Positions 39,066 through 49,519 are shown, numbered from the stretch's first letter. The stretch is 64,000 bases of DNA from Methylocaldum marinum (GCF_003584645.1 NZ_AP017928.1:1514981-1578980); one strand, 5' to 3'. Program-made: numbers and translations. Notes: generated from the letters alone by a model not told the origin.

Positions 39066-40472
39066 CATCCCATTACCCACAACTGTCAGCCGACGCCATA
39101 GACATTGCGGGCGGCCTGAAACGCCTCAACGTACGCCATGAGCTTCAGCATGCCCTCCCAAAGCGCCTTGGGGCCGGGATGGCCGTCGCCCTTGCGTCCC
39201 AGGAAGCCGCCGAAGCCGGCGACCATCCGGGTCATCTCCCCTAGCGTAGGCGGCGTTTCGGGCGGCGGCTGGCGTTTCGCCACCAACCACGCCGCCTGCC
39301 ATTCCTCGGGAGCGAAAACGACCTCGCAAGGCAACTGCGGACAGTCGCGGCCCAGCGTAACCAAGTGCAGAATCCGCCAGGCGATGATCAGATAAACCAC
39401 CAACGCTCGTTCCAAGCGCTCCACCGTCGCCAATTGCAGGGCCTCGACCCGGCAGCCGCTTTTCAAAATGCGGAAGAAAATCTCTACCAGCCAGCGCCGG
39501 CGGTACCAGGCGATGCGCAGACACGCCTCGTCTAGGGTCTCGACTGCTTCATTGGTGAGCAACAGCCACTCGATGGGCTTCTCGCCGGCCGGCGGCGACT
39601 CCTCCCGCGCCAAGATCACAGTGACCTCGCAGGTTTTGCTACCGCACCGCGCCAGCGTCACCCGCGCCATGCGCAGGCTTTGCATCACGGTCCGGCCCTT
39701 CCGCCCCGGCGCCGGCGGCAAGGCAAATTCCACCTCCCCTAGCGCCGACTGGCTTTCCACTTGGGCGCGCAGTTTCCCACCCTCGGCCAGCACCCGGTCA
39801 TGCCGCGCCCGCACCAGATAATCCGCCGGATGCCCCAGCGCCGCCGCGCGGTCCAACAGCGCACGGATGTCTCCCTCGCGGTCGGCTACATAGACCAATC
39901 GGGTCGAAGGAACCTGTGCCGCCAGTTCTGCCACCCGCTCATAGCCTTCGATCCAGCGCAGGCTTTCCGGCACGTCCGCCTCGCTCTTGGGCTTGCGCGC
40001 CCACATCCAGGCGTCCAGCACCCCCAACGCCACCCCATTTTCACTCACCGCCAGAGTCGGATGCAGGTACATCCCGTGTTGCCGCTCATAGCTCAAGCGC
40101 CCCAGGCCCACGATCCCAGGCTGGCTGGTAAAATCCAACTCCGTCGTATCCTGCAGGCACAGCACCCGCTCCAGGCCGACCATTCGGCCGATTGTCGGTG
40201 CGCGATGCGCCTCCAGCATGGCGCGCCAGTCCAGCGCCTCATTGTCCAACAACCGATAAGCTGCCTTGGTCTCCCCCCAGCCGCCACAAGCGATGGGGAT
40301 GCTCGCCGTCGGATTCGACGACAAATCGTCGGCCAGCCGGATCAATCGCTTCGTCAAGCGTGAGTCTCCCAACACCGCCCCGCCAAACTCATCTTTCGCC
40401 CACGCCACAAAATCAGTACAAAATCAGAAATCAACAGCCTACAACATCAGGAGACTTGTGGGTAATGGGGTG
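39066..40472 (-). mobile_element. IS4-family (Tn5-like) insertion sequence
   Basis: A 1407-bp element. Its ends are CATCCCATTACCCACAA at 39066 and CACCCCATTACCCACAA (complement, ending at 40472), 17 bp with one mismatch. The 10-bp sequence CCTCTTGAAG flanks it on both sides (39056-39065 and 40473-40482), a target duplication of the size usual for this group. It has inserted into the 3' end of fcl. Confidence 0.93.
39086..40408 (-). CDS. IS4-family Tn5-like transposase
   Basis: A 440-residue DDE transposase of the Tn5/IS50 group. Visible are the first Asp in LCLQDTTELDF, the second in YVADREGDIRAL, and the YREK signature YRRRWLVEIFFRILKSGCRV with the catalytic Glu. The N-terminal helix-turn-helix, ending in GETKAAYRLLDN, binds the element ends. 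It starts at a GTG and is intact, so the element may be active. Confidence 0.92.
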   Translation of the reverse strand: MAWAKDEFGGAVLGDSRLTKRLIRLADDLSSNPTASIPIACGGWGETKAAYRLLDNEALDWRAMLEAHRAPTIGRMVGLERVLCLQDTTELDFTSQPGIVGLGRLSYERQHGMYLHPTLAVSENGVALGVLDAWMWARKPKSEADVPESLRWIEGYERVAELAAQVPSTRLVYVADREGDIRALLDRAAALGHPADYLVRARHDRVLAEGGKLRAQVESQSALGEVEFALPPAPGRKGRTVMQSLRMARVTLARCGSKTCEVTVILAREESPPAGEKPIEWLLLTNEAVETLDEACLRIAWYRRRWLVEIFFRILKSGCRVEALQLATVERLERALVVYLIIAWRILHLVTLGRDCPQLPCEVVFAPEEWQAAWLVAKRQPPPETPPTLGEMTRMVAGFGGFLGRKGDGHPGPKALWEGMLKLMAYVEAFQAARNVYGVG

Positions 40473-41395
40473 CCTCTTGAAGGGATGTGGTTGCTCGCCA
40501 TCCGAGTTCGCTCAGTCGCGTAACATCGAGCAACTTACGTGGAGTGCCGTCGGGTTTAGTGGCATCCCACACGATCTTGCCCTTAAAACCGACAATTTCA
40601 CGGATCAGCTCGGCAAGTTCTCGGATCGAGAGGTCCTCACCGCAGCCAATATTGATCAGCGGTGGGTGATCGAGGGACGCACAAATAGCGGAAAACTGAT
40701 CGTCAGGAAGGGTCATGAGATGGAGCACAGCGTCTGCTAAATCATCGCTGTACAGGAATTCTCTTCTTGGAGTTCCTTTTCCCCAAACGACAACTTCACC
40801 GTCATCCGCATCTTTTGCTTCGTGCATCTTCCGGATCAAAGCCGGCAGCACATGTGATGTCTCAAGATCGTAGTTATCCCCCGGACCGTAGAGATTGGTG
40901 GGCATAACTGCCAAATAACGCGTACCGTATTCGCGATTATATGCCCAGCACATTTCGATGCCAGCGATCTTGGCAATCGCGTAGGGCCGATTGGTGAGCT
41001 CCAGTGGACCCGAAAGCAAATAGTCTTCCCGTATTGGTTGCGGGCAGTCGCGCGGATAAATGCAAGAAGACCCTAGAAATAACAGCCTACTAACACCAAC
41101 TTGCATTGCCGCATGGACCACATTGGTCTGGATGGCCAGGTTTTCGTAGATGAACTGCGCCGGGTACGTGGAATTGGCAAGAATCCCCCCAACCTTGGCG
41201 GCACACAACAACACGCAATCCGGGCGCTCCCCTTCAAAAAACGCCTGGACTGCCGCCTGATTTGTCAGATCCAACTCTGTGTGGCTTCGGGTAACGATAT
41301 TGTTGTAACCGCGAGCCTTCAAATTGCGATAGATAGCCGATCCTACCAAGCCAGTGTGACCAGCCACATATATCTTGTCCTGCTTGTCCATCGGG

Positions 41396-42517
41396 TTATT
41401 CGTGATAATCGTAAGTGCGATAACCTTCGCGGCGGCACAACTCGTCCTTCTCAGCCTGCTTGAGATCCTCGCGCATCATCTCAGAAACGAGTTCCCTGAA
41501 ACTGGTTTTGGGATGCCATCCCAACTGACGTTTTGCCTTGGATGGATCACCGAGAAGGGTTTCTACTTCGCTGGGGCGGAAATAACGAGGGTCGACAGCC
41601 ACGACGACAGGGTTTCGATATTTTCCATATACCGCTCTGCTTAGACCCGATGTGGCAATCCCCACTTCGTCAACACCCTGCCCTTCCCATCCAATCTCGA
41701 TTCCAACCTCGCCAAACGCTAGCTGGACGAATTCACGAACCGAATGCTGCTCCCCCGTTGCAATCACGTAATCCTCAGGCGTGTCCTGCTGTAACATCAG
41801 CCACTGGGCCTCCACGTAATCACGTGCATGGCCCCAATCTCGTTTGGCGTCCAGGTTGCCTAGATAAAGTTTGTCCTGAAGCCCCAGCTTGATACGCGCA
41901 ACGGCACGGGTAATCTTCCTCGTAACGAAGGTTTCTCCGCGAATCGGTGATTCATGATTGAACAAAATGCCGTTGCAAGCATACAAACCATAGGCTTCCC
42001 GATAATTTACGGTAATCCAATAGGCGTAGAGCTTAGCCGCTGCATACGGTGATCTGGGATAAAACGGTGTGGTTTCCGTCTGTGGAATTTCTTGGACGAG
42101 GCCGTAAAGCTCGGAGGTGGAGGCCTGATAGAAACGGGTTTTCCTTTCCAAACCTAAAATGCGGACCGCTTCCAGAATCCGCAGAGCTCCTAACGCATCC
42201 GAATTCGCCGTATATTCCGGCTCCTCGAACGACACGGCGACATGGCTCTGAGCCGCCAGGTTGTATATCTCATCCGGTTGTATTTGCTGAATTACACGTA
42301 TCAGGCTGGTCGAATCCGTCAAGTCTCCATAATGCAGGATAAAGTTACGGTTCTCGACGTGTGGATCTTGATATAGGTGGTCTATGCGGTCTGTGTTAAA
42401 TAAAGATGCCCGTCTTTTAATGCCGTGGACAACATAGCCCTTGTTCAGCAACAACTCGGCGAGATAGGCGCCATCCTGCCCGGTGATACCGGTCACTAAA
42501 GCAGTCTTACTTCCCAT
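41396..42517 (-). CDS. gmd: GDP-mannose 4,6-dehydratase
   Basis: A 373-residue SDR enzyme that makes GDP-4-keto-6-deoxymannose from GDP-mannose. [15 protein letters not shown] is the NADP site, and [15 protein letters not shown] holds the catalytic Tyr and Lys; STSELYG holds the Thr/Ser and Glu. The length is as usual. It is followed after 4 bp by fcl, so the pair was meant to supply GDP-fucose. With fcl damaged, GDP-rhamnose or another branch product could accumulate if a reductase is present elsewhere. Confidence 0.95.
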   Translation of the reverse strand: MGSKTALVTGITGQDGAYLAELLLNKGYVVHGIKRRASLFNTDRIDHLYQDPHVENRNFILHYGDLTDSTSLIRVIQQIQPDEIYNLAAQSHVAVSFEEPEYTANSDALGALRILEAVRILGLERKTRFYQASTSELYGLVQEIPQTETTPFYPRSPYAAAKLYAYWITVNYREAYGLYACNGILFNHESPIRGETFVTRKITRAVARIKLGLQDKLYLGNLDAKRDWGHARDYVEAQWLMLQQDTPEDYVIATGEQHSVREFVQLAFGEVGIEIGWEGQGVDEVGIATSGLSRAVYGKYRNPVVVAVDPRYFRPSEVETLLGDPSKAKRQLGWHPKTSFRELVSEMMREDLKQAEKDELCRREGYRTYDYHE

Positions 42518-42563
42518 CTCTTATTTCCTTTCTCAGCTTTTTTCTCACTGGTTATAGCCCCAT

Positions 42564-42643
42564 GTAGGATGGGGTAGGCCGCGCGGCCGTAACTCACCGA
42601 GCGATATCGAATCGGTGGGTTACGCTCCGCTAACCTACTCTAC
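42564..42643. repeat. REP-like inverted repeat
   Basis: An 80-bp palindromic unit, outer arms TGTAGGATGGGGTAGG and CTAACCTACTCTACA, inner arms TAACTCACCGA and TCGGTGGGTTA. It resembles the common GTAGGGTGGGTTAG-type repeats of many proteobacteria. It lies upstream of gmd and after the stop of the fusion gene, where it could act as a transcript stabiliser or terminator. Confidence 0.6.
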
Positions 42644-42676
42644 AAATTCATGTTCGTTCGAGAGATCGAGTTTGAC

Positions 42677-45600
42677 CTAGTCCCCATTTGTCTGTTGTGC
42701 TACACGGAAAATCGCAGTTCTCCATTCCGACCCTACCAGTGCAACGCGACGATCAGTGAGCACTTCAGCATCCACAAACTGCTTGACTTCCGGCCAATCC
42801 GTCGACCCACAATCATCAAAGATGATATACCCACCGGCTCGTACCAAGTCGACATAGTTATGGTAGTCCGCCTTTACGCCCGCGTAACTGTGATCTCCAT
42901 CGATGATGAGCAGATCGTACTTTTTGCTGCCGGCGCGCGCTATCGCTGCTTCGCTCGTACTCAGATCGTTGATCAGAGTCACGTCGTCGCGCGGTATGCC
43001 TACACGCTGCATGTTGAGCCAAAAGACGGATTTACTGATCGGAATATTCAACAGTACATCGGGCTCGCCGCCACCGTAATAACCAGTGAGTGGATCAATC
43101 GCTGTAAGGTGAATGCGCTCAAATCGGCCACGATTGTATTCATAAATCATGGATAAACCGATCCCGAATAACGTGCCGATCTCCAGAACCTCAAGCGTCT
43201 CGCTTTTTACCGCTGAAGATACGAGTGTGCGCAGAACTGCATCTTCGATCGATGTGGCCAGCCGTCCGGTGGCGTTTTGCTCGATGTTACAGATGCGATG
43301 CGCGCAGTATGCGAGCGCCGGATTCGTCAACCTCAAGCCGAGGCGTTCGCCCCAGACATTACGCAAGGTTTCCACGTGGACAGGCGCCAAAGTGCGGTTA
43401 AATCGTTGAAAAGACGTCTTCGTTTCGATTCTGGCAGTAAGCCTCTCCAGTTCGTTAGCAATCTTCGCCGCCTGCGCTTCTTCCGATTGTAGACTCTCCG
43501 CCAGCGACCCGAGCCGACTTTCGATCGTCGCTAATTTGGATTCCAGCGCTGTCCAGCGGCTCTCGCTATCACGCCTCATGACCCGCAGGCGCGCTTCCAT
43601 CTCTGCCCTCTGAGTCTCGACCAAGCGACCTATAACTGTGTTAGCCATGGCTACGCCGGTAATAGCCAGAGCCGACACCGCCAGAAGTCCCGTAGCGCTC
43701 CATAAGAAAATCCGGTACCCCCACATCGGCGGATAGGCTGGTGCACCAGCAAGTAAAACTAGCGCGCCCAGCAAGCCGAGCGCGGTGCGGGGATGACGGC
43801 GGGCCACTTGCAGCGACCACTTTGCGGCTTGGCCGAATCGGAACGCCGTCAAGCTCCGCTTCTTAACCCAACCCGCGAACTCCATATACTGCATTCCACT
43901 CCACCTTTTCAACTTTTCCAAGAGCAATTCTTGGGACGAATTTGTTTCCCGTTGGCGCTCCACGACACTTGCATTCTTCACCTTAACACATCGGCGCAAT
44001 GCATTCACGATTGCCTCTGTACCTGGATCTTCCTGAAACGCCAAAAGATTTCCCCAGGCCTTAGGATCTCGCAGCGTTCCGGGATAACGAAACAAACGGC
44101 ACCAATCGTGCTGGATGCCATATTGGATGATCGGATGCCATTCACTTACGTAAACCGTATAACCCTTCCCCACTAAAAAATCTGCAATATCCTTCCACGT
44201 ATGTCCAAGTGGAACTGTCTTGGAATCCTCGAACTCGCATTGAATTACCATTGGCCGTATATCATCCAACGGCACTCCTCGCAGAACAGCAAAATCGAAG
44301 CCCTCTACGTCAATCTTCAGGAAGTCGATCCTGTCAAGCCGAAATTGATCAACTATCATCGCGACCGTGGTAACATCAACTACAGCCGTTTGCTTATGCG
44401 TATCGCGAAAAGCGTAAAGACCGCTGATGCCCGAGCTTTCCGACGACGAAAAAAAGGGCCTTTGTGCATCCGTGATATCGGCCAACGCTCGAGCGTCAAT
44501 TACAACGTTGGGCGCTCCTTCAAACTTCGCCCTCAGATGTGCTCGATTAGACGGGTCTGGTTCGAAGCAATACACTGTCCAATCCTTGAATGCAAACGGC
44601 TCGGCGCTGCAGCCGAAATGAGCCCCCGCATCTATCATGATCCCATCAGAATAATCTCCAACGGAAGAAAAAATGAGCTCAGCTATTAGCTCTGCCTCAT
44701 CCAAGTGTGCCCGTTTACCGCGTTGAAACTCCACTTCCTCGAGCAATAGGGAAACCTCAGAGTTAATCGTACCTCCTTCAAGATTGACGCTGACATTCCG
44801 GCTTGAAATACTATTGCCGAGCGACACAGAAGTTCCGCTGTTTATACACCCAATTGCCTGTTCTAATGTTTCTCGAGGAAATAACTCAAGCTTACCGCCC
44901 ACTGTAGCGTTAACGATTGTTCGGCCTTCCTCTTCATAAGCACGTTTCGCAAGCCGATACATTTCTTCCATTTTATCCACATCTGCCGCTTGCCATTTCT
45001 TGCCACGGAAATAGCGAGAATCAAAATGATTCTCGTCAGGCTCATAGCTATGAATTACCTGTTGTTCCGCAATTCCAGGAGGCTGTTTATAGTTATGGTC
45101 AAAACCAATCAATACAACCTTTTTATAGCCTAACCCATATGCCAAATGTAGATTAAAAAACGTTACTGTGTGCCGCCACGACATATTCTTGAATATATCT
45201 TTGCAAAATTCGGCACGACCGACGGCATCAACAAAATGGGTATTGTTACTTGGATTAATACAATATGCCAGCCAATATGGAATTATCTTATAAACACCCT
45301 CTAACCGATTTATGTGATGCGAACTTTGCTCTGCAACGAGATAATTAACAACCGTATAGTACGTCGCGTTCCGAATTAATTTCTCACCAAGAAATGAGTT
45401 GTTCGAAATTATTACATCTTGGCCTGCCAACAGATCAAGGTTTGTCTTATTCAAGCTAGGGCCATTTCCCACAATGATACAAATATCAGAACGGCGCTTA
45501 GCAATTCTTTCAAGTAAAAAGGCATGTGACCTAGCAATTTGTGCCGCCTTCCAGTTACTTTCGTACGCCCAACGCCGCGAGCCAACAACATAAGACGTAT

Positions 45601-46630
45601 ATCCTCGGATTACTTGCCCCTCAGAGCTAACATCTTTACATGGAACCTGAAGACCAATTCCTAACTTCTTCATCTCTCGGTAAGTATCTCCATATCCCTT
45701 CTGCGATGCATTTTTGACGAGCTCTGTATAGGTATCGAAGCTAGTGTTGTAGGCTACCAACAGGTCACGATAACAACGCTCAAGTGAGGACCCGCTTTTT
45801 ACGTCGCGTCCTACGCTAGTGGCCAACACGCCATCATATCCTTCAATCAAAAACTCCGCATATCGCCTCAGCCATATGTGACTTACATACCCGAAATGCT
45901 CCTTCATGATATCGCAGATCTCTGAGTAACTACTCCCCCGCATACCATACGTTTTATTACGCCTGTGATACCGCGCAAATGCTAAATCTTCATCGATATA
46001 GGCAAACTTTATACCGGCCTTCATACAACGGATCCAATATTCGTAGTCCATCGTATAATGAAGGTCATTTCGCAGAAATCCAACTTGCTCGATTACCCTT
46101 CGTCTCATAAACAACGCCGGCTGCAAAATTCCGTCTTCGTGCTGGAAGCGCCACGCGAACGTACCAGGATCCTTATTAACGTAGGCATCACGGAGTTTCT
46201 TACCACTCTCATCAATATAAATACCCTTGCCGTAAACAATATCTGGATTATCCTCCTCAAGAAAGCGCTTCACCACTTGCTGAAATACGTTTGGATTTGC
46301 GTAGAGATCGTCTGAGTTAAGCCACGCAATAATATCTCCACTTGCGCGCTTAAATCCTTTGTTTACAGCGTCCGACTGCCCTTCGTCTAGCTCTGTGATC
46401 AACGTAACGTGCGAAAACGACGTAGCAATTGACTGGCTTTCGTCTTTTGAACCTGGATCGTATACGAAATGTTCTACCGGTTTGTAGGTTTGATTACGAA
46501 CGGATTCTAGACATTCCGTTAAAAACTCTGCCTGGTTATAACTTGGGGTAATTACAGAGATCGTTAACGGACAATTGCGAAAAACCGCAAGTTGTTCCTT
46601 CGCCGGCGATTCATTTAAATGGCGTATCAT
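42677..46630 (-). CDS. Multidomain GT2 / DUF115 / FkbM / methyltransferase fusion
   Basis: A 1317-residue protein with six parts. Residues 22-260: GT2 glycosyltransferase (SVITPSYNQAEFLTECLESV, LDEGQSDAVNKGF, WLNSDDLY). 350-590: DUF115/MptE-like domain (ICIIVGNGPSLNKTNLDLL, KKVVLIGFDHNY). 640-830: FkbM-type methyltransferase (IMIDAGAHFGCS, YCFEPDP, IDFLKIDVEGFDFAVLRG). 947-1000: two membrane helices. 1000-1075: coiled coil. 1140-1310: class I methyltransferase (LEVLEIGTLFGIGLS, YDLLIIDGDHSYAGVKADYH, GGYIIFDDCG). It probably adds a sugar and one or more methyl groups to the surface polysaccharide at the inner membrane; this is inference. Its ATG overlaps the stop of the upstream GT2 gene by 4 bp. 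The frame is intact throughout. Confidence 0.88.
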   Translation of the reverse strand: MIRHLNESPAKEQLAVFRNCPLTISVITPSYNQAEFLTECLESVRNQTYKPVEHFVYDPGSKDESQSIATSFSHVTLITELDEGQSDAVNKGFKRASGDIIAWLNSDDLYANPNVFQQVVKRFLEEDNPDIVYGKGIYIDESGKKLRDAYVNKDPGTFAWRFQHEDGILQPALFMRRRVIEQVGFLRNDLHYTMDYEYWIRCMKAGIKFAYIDEDLAFARYHRRNKTYGMRGSSYSEICDIMKEHFGYVSHIWLRRYAEFLIEGYDGVLATSVGRDVKSGSSLERCYRDLLVAYNTSFDTYTELVKNASQKGYGDTYREMKKLGIGLQVPCKDVSSEGQVIRGYTSYVVGSRRWAYESNWKAAQIARSHAFLLERIAKRRSDICIIVGNGPSLNKTNLDLLAGQDVIISNNSFLGEKLIRNATYYTVVNYLVAEQSSHHINRLEGVYKIIPYWLAYCINPSNNTHFVDAVGRAEFCKDIFKNMSWRHTVTFFNLHLAYGLGYKKVVLIGFDHNYKQPPGIAEQQVIHSYEPDENHFDSRYFRGKKWQAADVDKMEEMYRLAKRAYEEEGRTIVNATVGGKLELFPRETLEQAIGCINSGTSVSLGNSISSRNVSVNLEGGTINSEVSLLLEEVEFQRGKRAHLDEAELIAELIFSSVGDYSDGIMIDAGAHFGCSAEPFAFKDWTVYCFEPDPSNRAHLRAKFEGAPNVVIDARALADITDAQRPFFSSSESSGISGLYAFRDTHKQTAVVDVTTVAMIVDQFRLDRIDFLKIDVEGFDFAVLRGVPLDDIRPMVIQCEFEDSKTVPLGHTWKDIADFLVGKGYTVYVSEWHPIIQYGIQHDWCRLFRYPGTLRDPKAWGNLLAFQEDPGTEAIVNALRRCVKVKNASVVERQRETNSSQELLLEKLKRWSGMQYMEFAGWVKKRSLTAFRFGQAAKWSLQVARRHPRTALGLLGALVLLAGAPAYPPMWGYRIFLWSATGLLAVSALAITGVAMANTVIGRLVETQRAEMEARLRVMRRDSESRWTALESKLATIESRLGSLAESLQSEEAQAAKIANELERLTARIETKTSFQRFNRTLAPVHVETLRNVWGERLGLRLTNPALAYCAHRICNIEQNATGRLATSIEDAVLRTLVSSAVKSETLEVLEIGTLFGIGLSMIYEYNRGRFERIHLTAIDPLTGYYGGGEPDVLLNIPISKSVFWLNMQRVGIPRDDVTLINDLSTSEAAIARAGSKKYDLLIIDGDHSYAGVKADYHNYVDLVRAGGYIIFDDCGSTDWPEVKQFVDAEVLTDRRVALVGSEWRTAIFRVAQQTNGD

Positions 46631-47649
46631 TGTAAATGTTCTCTCAGAATTGGCTCTATCCGCTTACGACGGCTGTCGTCAAGCGGTATAGTTGCAAAAA
46701 AACGGCTGGTTATCTCCCAAGTTGAACGGGGCACGCACAGCCCCATGATGTGGTTTAGCGTGATCGTCTCGATGAAAAAATCGATCAACAACCCATTTAT
46801 AACGGTATTTTCTCGTATCCGTAAAATATCGTCTGGTTGAAACGCCCCACATTCAACCAGTTTTAGTATCATAGCTACATAAGGGTGACTAAAATAGATC
46901 GCGTTCCGCCTTTGGACGTCTGACATGAAATCTGCCTCTGTTTGTTTCACACCAAGTGCAGCTTTCTTTTCTTCTTGCGTCTGTGTCCGATGGCAGATCA
47001 AAGGGCGTCCAATAAGAAGGGTGGGACGACGATGAAATGCCTCCACCATTGCTCCTAGCTGCGGATACATCGTTCCGAAGTACTTATTCGCATCGATTTC
47101 GCAGAAGGCTTGGCGACGGAAGATATTTACGGATACGAAACCAATTACACTAATAAACCCGTAAGACAGACAAAAGTCCCGAAGGCCAGAGAACGTGAAA
47201 CACTTATCTGGATCAAGGCCCATCCAGTTAGGCGATATTAGTTTGGAGAGATCAAAGCTACGACGAGTACGATTAAGAACATAGAAATCATAACGCTCCT
47301 CGCGTAAAAACGTCATAATATATTCGAGCGAGTCGCTAGCTTCCAAAAAGTCGTCGTCACCAAAGATCCACAAGAATTCTCCTCGAGCCTTTTTTGTACA
47401 AGCGATAAGGTTTCTTTCTAATCCTATGTTTTTTGGATGACGATCGAAATGGATAAACCTGTATTGGTTTGCGATTTCACGAACTGCCTGCAGACTATCG
47501 CTGGGGGAGCTATCATCCGCGATAATGACCTCAACATCATTTTCATATCTGCCCAGAATCTGTGGAATCAGTTTGGATAGCCCAAACTCCAGCTCTTTCG
47601 GCCTATTATATGCGGGTATGGCAATTGTCAAAACGGGGGTAGTTGTCAT
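46627..47649 (-). CDS. GT2 family glycosyltransferase
   Basis: A 340-residue enzyme of the abequosyltransferase-like type with PVLTIAIPAYNRPKELEFGL, VEVIIADDSSPSDS, KNIGLERNLIAC and the metal motif LWIFGDDDFLE. The C-terminal 130 residues are mainly helical. It likely transfers a deoxyhexose. It is translationally coupled (4-bp overlap) with the giant fusion gene, so the two products are probably made in step. Confidence 0.87.
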   Translation of the reverse strand: MTTTPVLTIAIPAYNRPKELEFGLSKLIPQILGRYENDVEVIIADDSSPSDSLQAVREIANQYRFIHFDRHPKNIGLERNLIACTKKARGEFLWIFGDDDFLEASDSLEYIMTFLREERYDFYVLNRTRRSFDLSKLISPNWMGLDPDKCFTFSGLRDFCLSYGFISVIGFVSVNIFRRQAFCEIDANKYFGTMYPQLGAMVEAFHRRPTLLIGRPLICHRTQTQEEKKAALGVKQTEADFMSDVQRRNAIYFSHPYVAMILKLVECGAFQPDDILRIRENTVINGLLIDFFIETITLNHIMGLCVPRSTWEITSRFFATIPLDDSRRKRIEPILREHLQ

Positions 47650-47822
47650 TGTCGACTTCGCAAGTAGGTTTATAAACAGGCGGGACTTGACAGTTAATCA
47701 CTACTGCCAAGTACAAAACTAAACGATATAAACATCCCACATATTATTAAAATAATTGTGACAGTTTTTCGTATTCACTGATTAGCGCAATTACGCACTA
47801 GCTACGTAGGCAGGGGAAATGA

Positions 47823-48638
47823 TCATTTGGGTTTGGTCCCTACAAGTTTAAGGGTGCATGACTGTGCGACGGCACGTAGGTCACGCAAAGCGGGAGCAAT
47901 TCGATTCCAGCCAGCCATTATGTTGTCCGGATTCGTTGCGTAGGGACAGGAAAATGATAGATCCTCACCCGTACTGATGATCTTCGCTTCTGGTGTCCAC
48001 GGTTCCAATAGGCCAAGTTGGAAAACGGATGCGTAATGGTTGATCCGTTCCACAAGCCCGCTTTGCTCCTGGGGCCGATCCGTTAGATAGACGTCTATAA
48101 GGTGAACCATGCGTCCGCCTGGACGTAGCAACTTGGCACAAGCCTCAAAGAAATCAGGTAAATCTGTGGTCGGCACGTGTTCAACGACTGAAACCGAGAA
48201 TGCTGCATCACATTCCCGAATGGTTTCTGTAACGCTTGGATCAGTCACATAGCCAATAACATTTTTTACGCCCATAAGGTTCGGCACATCCGCTGGTCCT
48301 CCGTGTTGTCCATCAAAACGGTCGATGTTGTAGCAATCGTTGTCCGCGGCGAGTGCCGGCAAAATGCGGGAATTTCCTCCACCAACCTCGGCTATCCGAC
48401 CGCCGACTATGTCCTGTAGATATGTGAAAGCGACAGCATCCTGGATCGATTTGAGATGCCAAGCGAATGGCGCTTTGGGTAGCCGGGACAGTACCCCGCT
48501 ATCCTCAGCAGCCCAGTATTCGGCCTTTGTAACGAATTCAAGCATGTAGTAAAACCTGTGCTGCAAGGAGTCTATTAACGAGGAATTGATGACGATCGAG
48601 GATGCGAATTCTGAATCTCTCAGTTTTCCGTGAATCAA
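47823..48638 (-). CDS. Class I SAM-dependent methyltransferase
   Basis: The SAM-binding motif is GGRIAEVGGGNSRILPAL, followed by DCYNIDRFDG, AFSVSVVEHVP and LLRPGGRMVHLID, typical of class I enzymes. Up to 271 residues from a TTG start with AGAAGGA close upstream; ATG 48545 would give 240 residues and begins nearer the conserved part. The role is probably modification of the polysaccharide, judged from its place between sugar transferases and the exporter. Confidence 0.78.
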   Translation of the reverse strand: MIHGKLRDSEFASSIVINSSLIDSLQHRFYYMLEFVTKAEYWAAEDSGVLSRLPKAPFAWHLKSIQDAVAFTYLQDIVGGRIAEVGGGNSRILPALAADNDCYNIDRFDGQHGGPADVPNLMGVKNVIGYVTDPSVTETIRECDAAFSVSVVEHVPTTDLPDFFEACAKLLRPGGRMVHLIDVYLTDRPQEQSGLVERINHYASVFQLGLLEPWTPEAKIISTGEDLSFSCPYATNPDNIMAGWNRIAPALRDLRAVAQSCTLKLVGTKPK

Positions 48639-48842
48639 TTCCTTCTATTTGTGTGCGTCCCTGTATGAGACTCCTGATGGTTACAGCGTTTTCAACTTCA
48701 AAAAAATACACTAAAAACAAATTTATTATTAAAAATCAAGAACTTCTAGAGTTTTACCTGTATTTTCATGGCCATAAAAACGCTGTAACGATCGTATAGT
48801 CCCGAGTCTCAGTATTAAAATGTAATTCCGGTGCACTGTTCT

Positions 48843-49484
48843 TTAAAGCTTTGGACTTCGCTGCCATATCGCAACCCCGTGTAACCCAAAGAAACAAACT
48901 CCAAGTTATTGAGATTTCCTTCGTGGCGTTTTAGGATCGTCCGGAGAGCGCCTTAACACGCGGATCCTTGCCGTCCTCTTCGGTGCGATACGAGTTATCA
49001 AAGAGAACTAAGGCATCCGGTGCTGGCTTTGGACTTATAAGTTCAAATTCAACGGTGACTTCGTCATAAAAGTGGGAAGCACCGATGAAAGCAAAGTGCA
49101 AATCGATTTCGTTTTGGAGAGCAGCCTCAATTAGTTGACGACGATCGCCTACTTGAAGCTTGACATGTTCATCGAGGCCAGCGGCTTTGACGTTCTTTCC
49201 CGCAATGTCCGCATTTTCCGGATTAAGCTCAAAGGTCGCAACTCGCCCGTCACATCCAGAATCTACCAAAGCTTGTGCCAGCACGATGGCAGTGCAACCC
49301 CAGTTTGTGCCGGTCTCTACGATATCACCTCACGACGAGTACGATCGAGGTGAGCAAGCAGCAAGAGATAGATCACGCTCCACCCCGGATAATCAATGGT
49401 CGCGCCTGTTCGCATCATTGCCTCTTCGATGGTGTGAACACCTGTTTCCAATGACGCAAGATGTGCATTGGGTAGTCGCGACAC
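48843..49484 (-). pseudogene. Decayed class I methyltransferase gene
   Basis: Read in three or four frames the DNA gives one recognisable methyltransferase: LPNAHLASLETGVHTIEEAM to YLLLLAHLDRTRREV, then DIVETGTNWGCTAIVLAQAL in a shifted frame (near 49327), then VATFELNPENADIA to DPRVKAL, then RTILKRHEGNLNNLEFVS after a second shift (near 48945), and VAIWQRSPKL after a third near 48880. The SAM site and acidic loop are present, so the gene was once functional. It sits between the exporter and the next methyltransferase. Confidence 0.78.
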
Positions 49485-49519
49485 GTCATATCCGCACGTT
49501 CAATGGAATACGGGAGATT

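Larger units (their letters stand above)
38991..41391 (-). pseudogene. fcl: GDP-L-fucose synthase, 3' end split by IS
   Basis: Fcl converts GDP-4-keto-6-deoxymannose to GDP-L-fucose. The main part (40473-41391) has GHTGLVG at the NAD(P) site, GSSCIYP with the catalytic Ser, and YAIAKIAG with Tyr and Lys. The normal end is cut at TTSLQE and replaced by APHYPQVS from the IS. Across the element, the minus strand at 39065-38991 continues GIAMAYQDYLSSLS and ends at TGA 38991-38993, the expected C-terminus. About 20 residues are lost; because the active site is intact, the truncated 314-residue protein might still work. It starts 4 bp after gmd. Confidence 0.9.
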
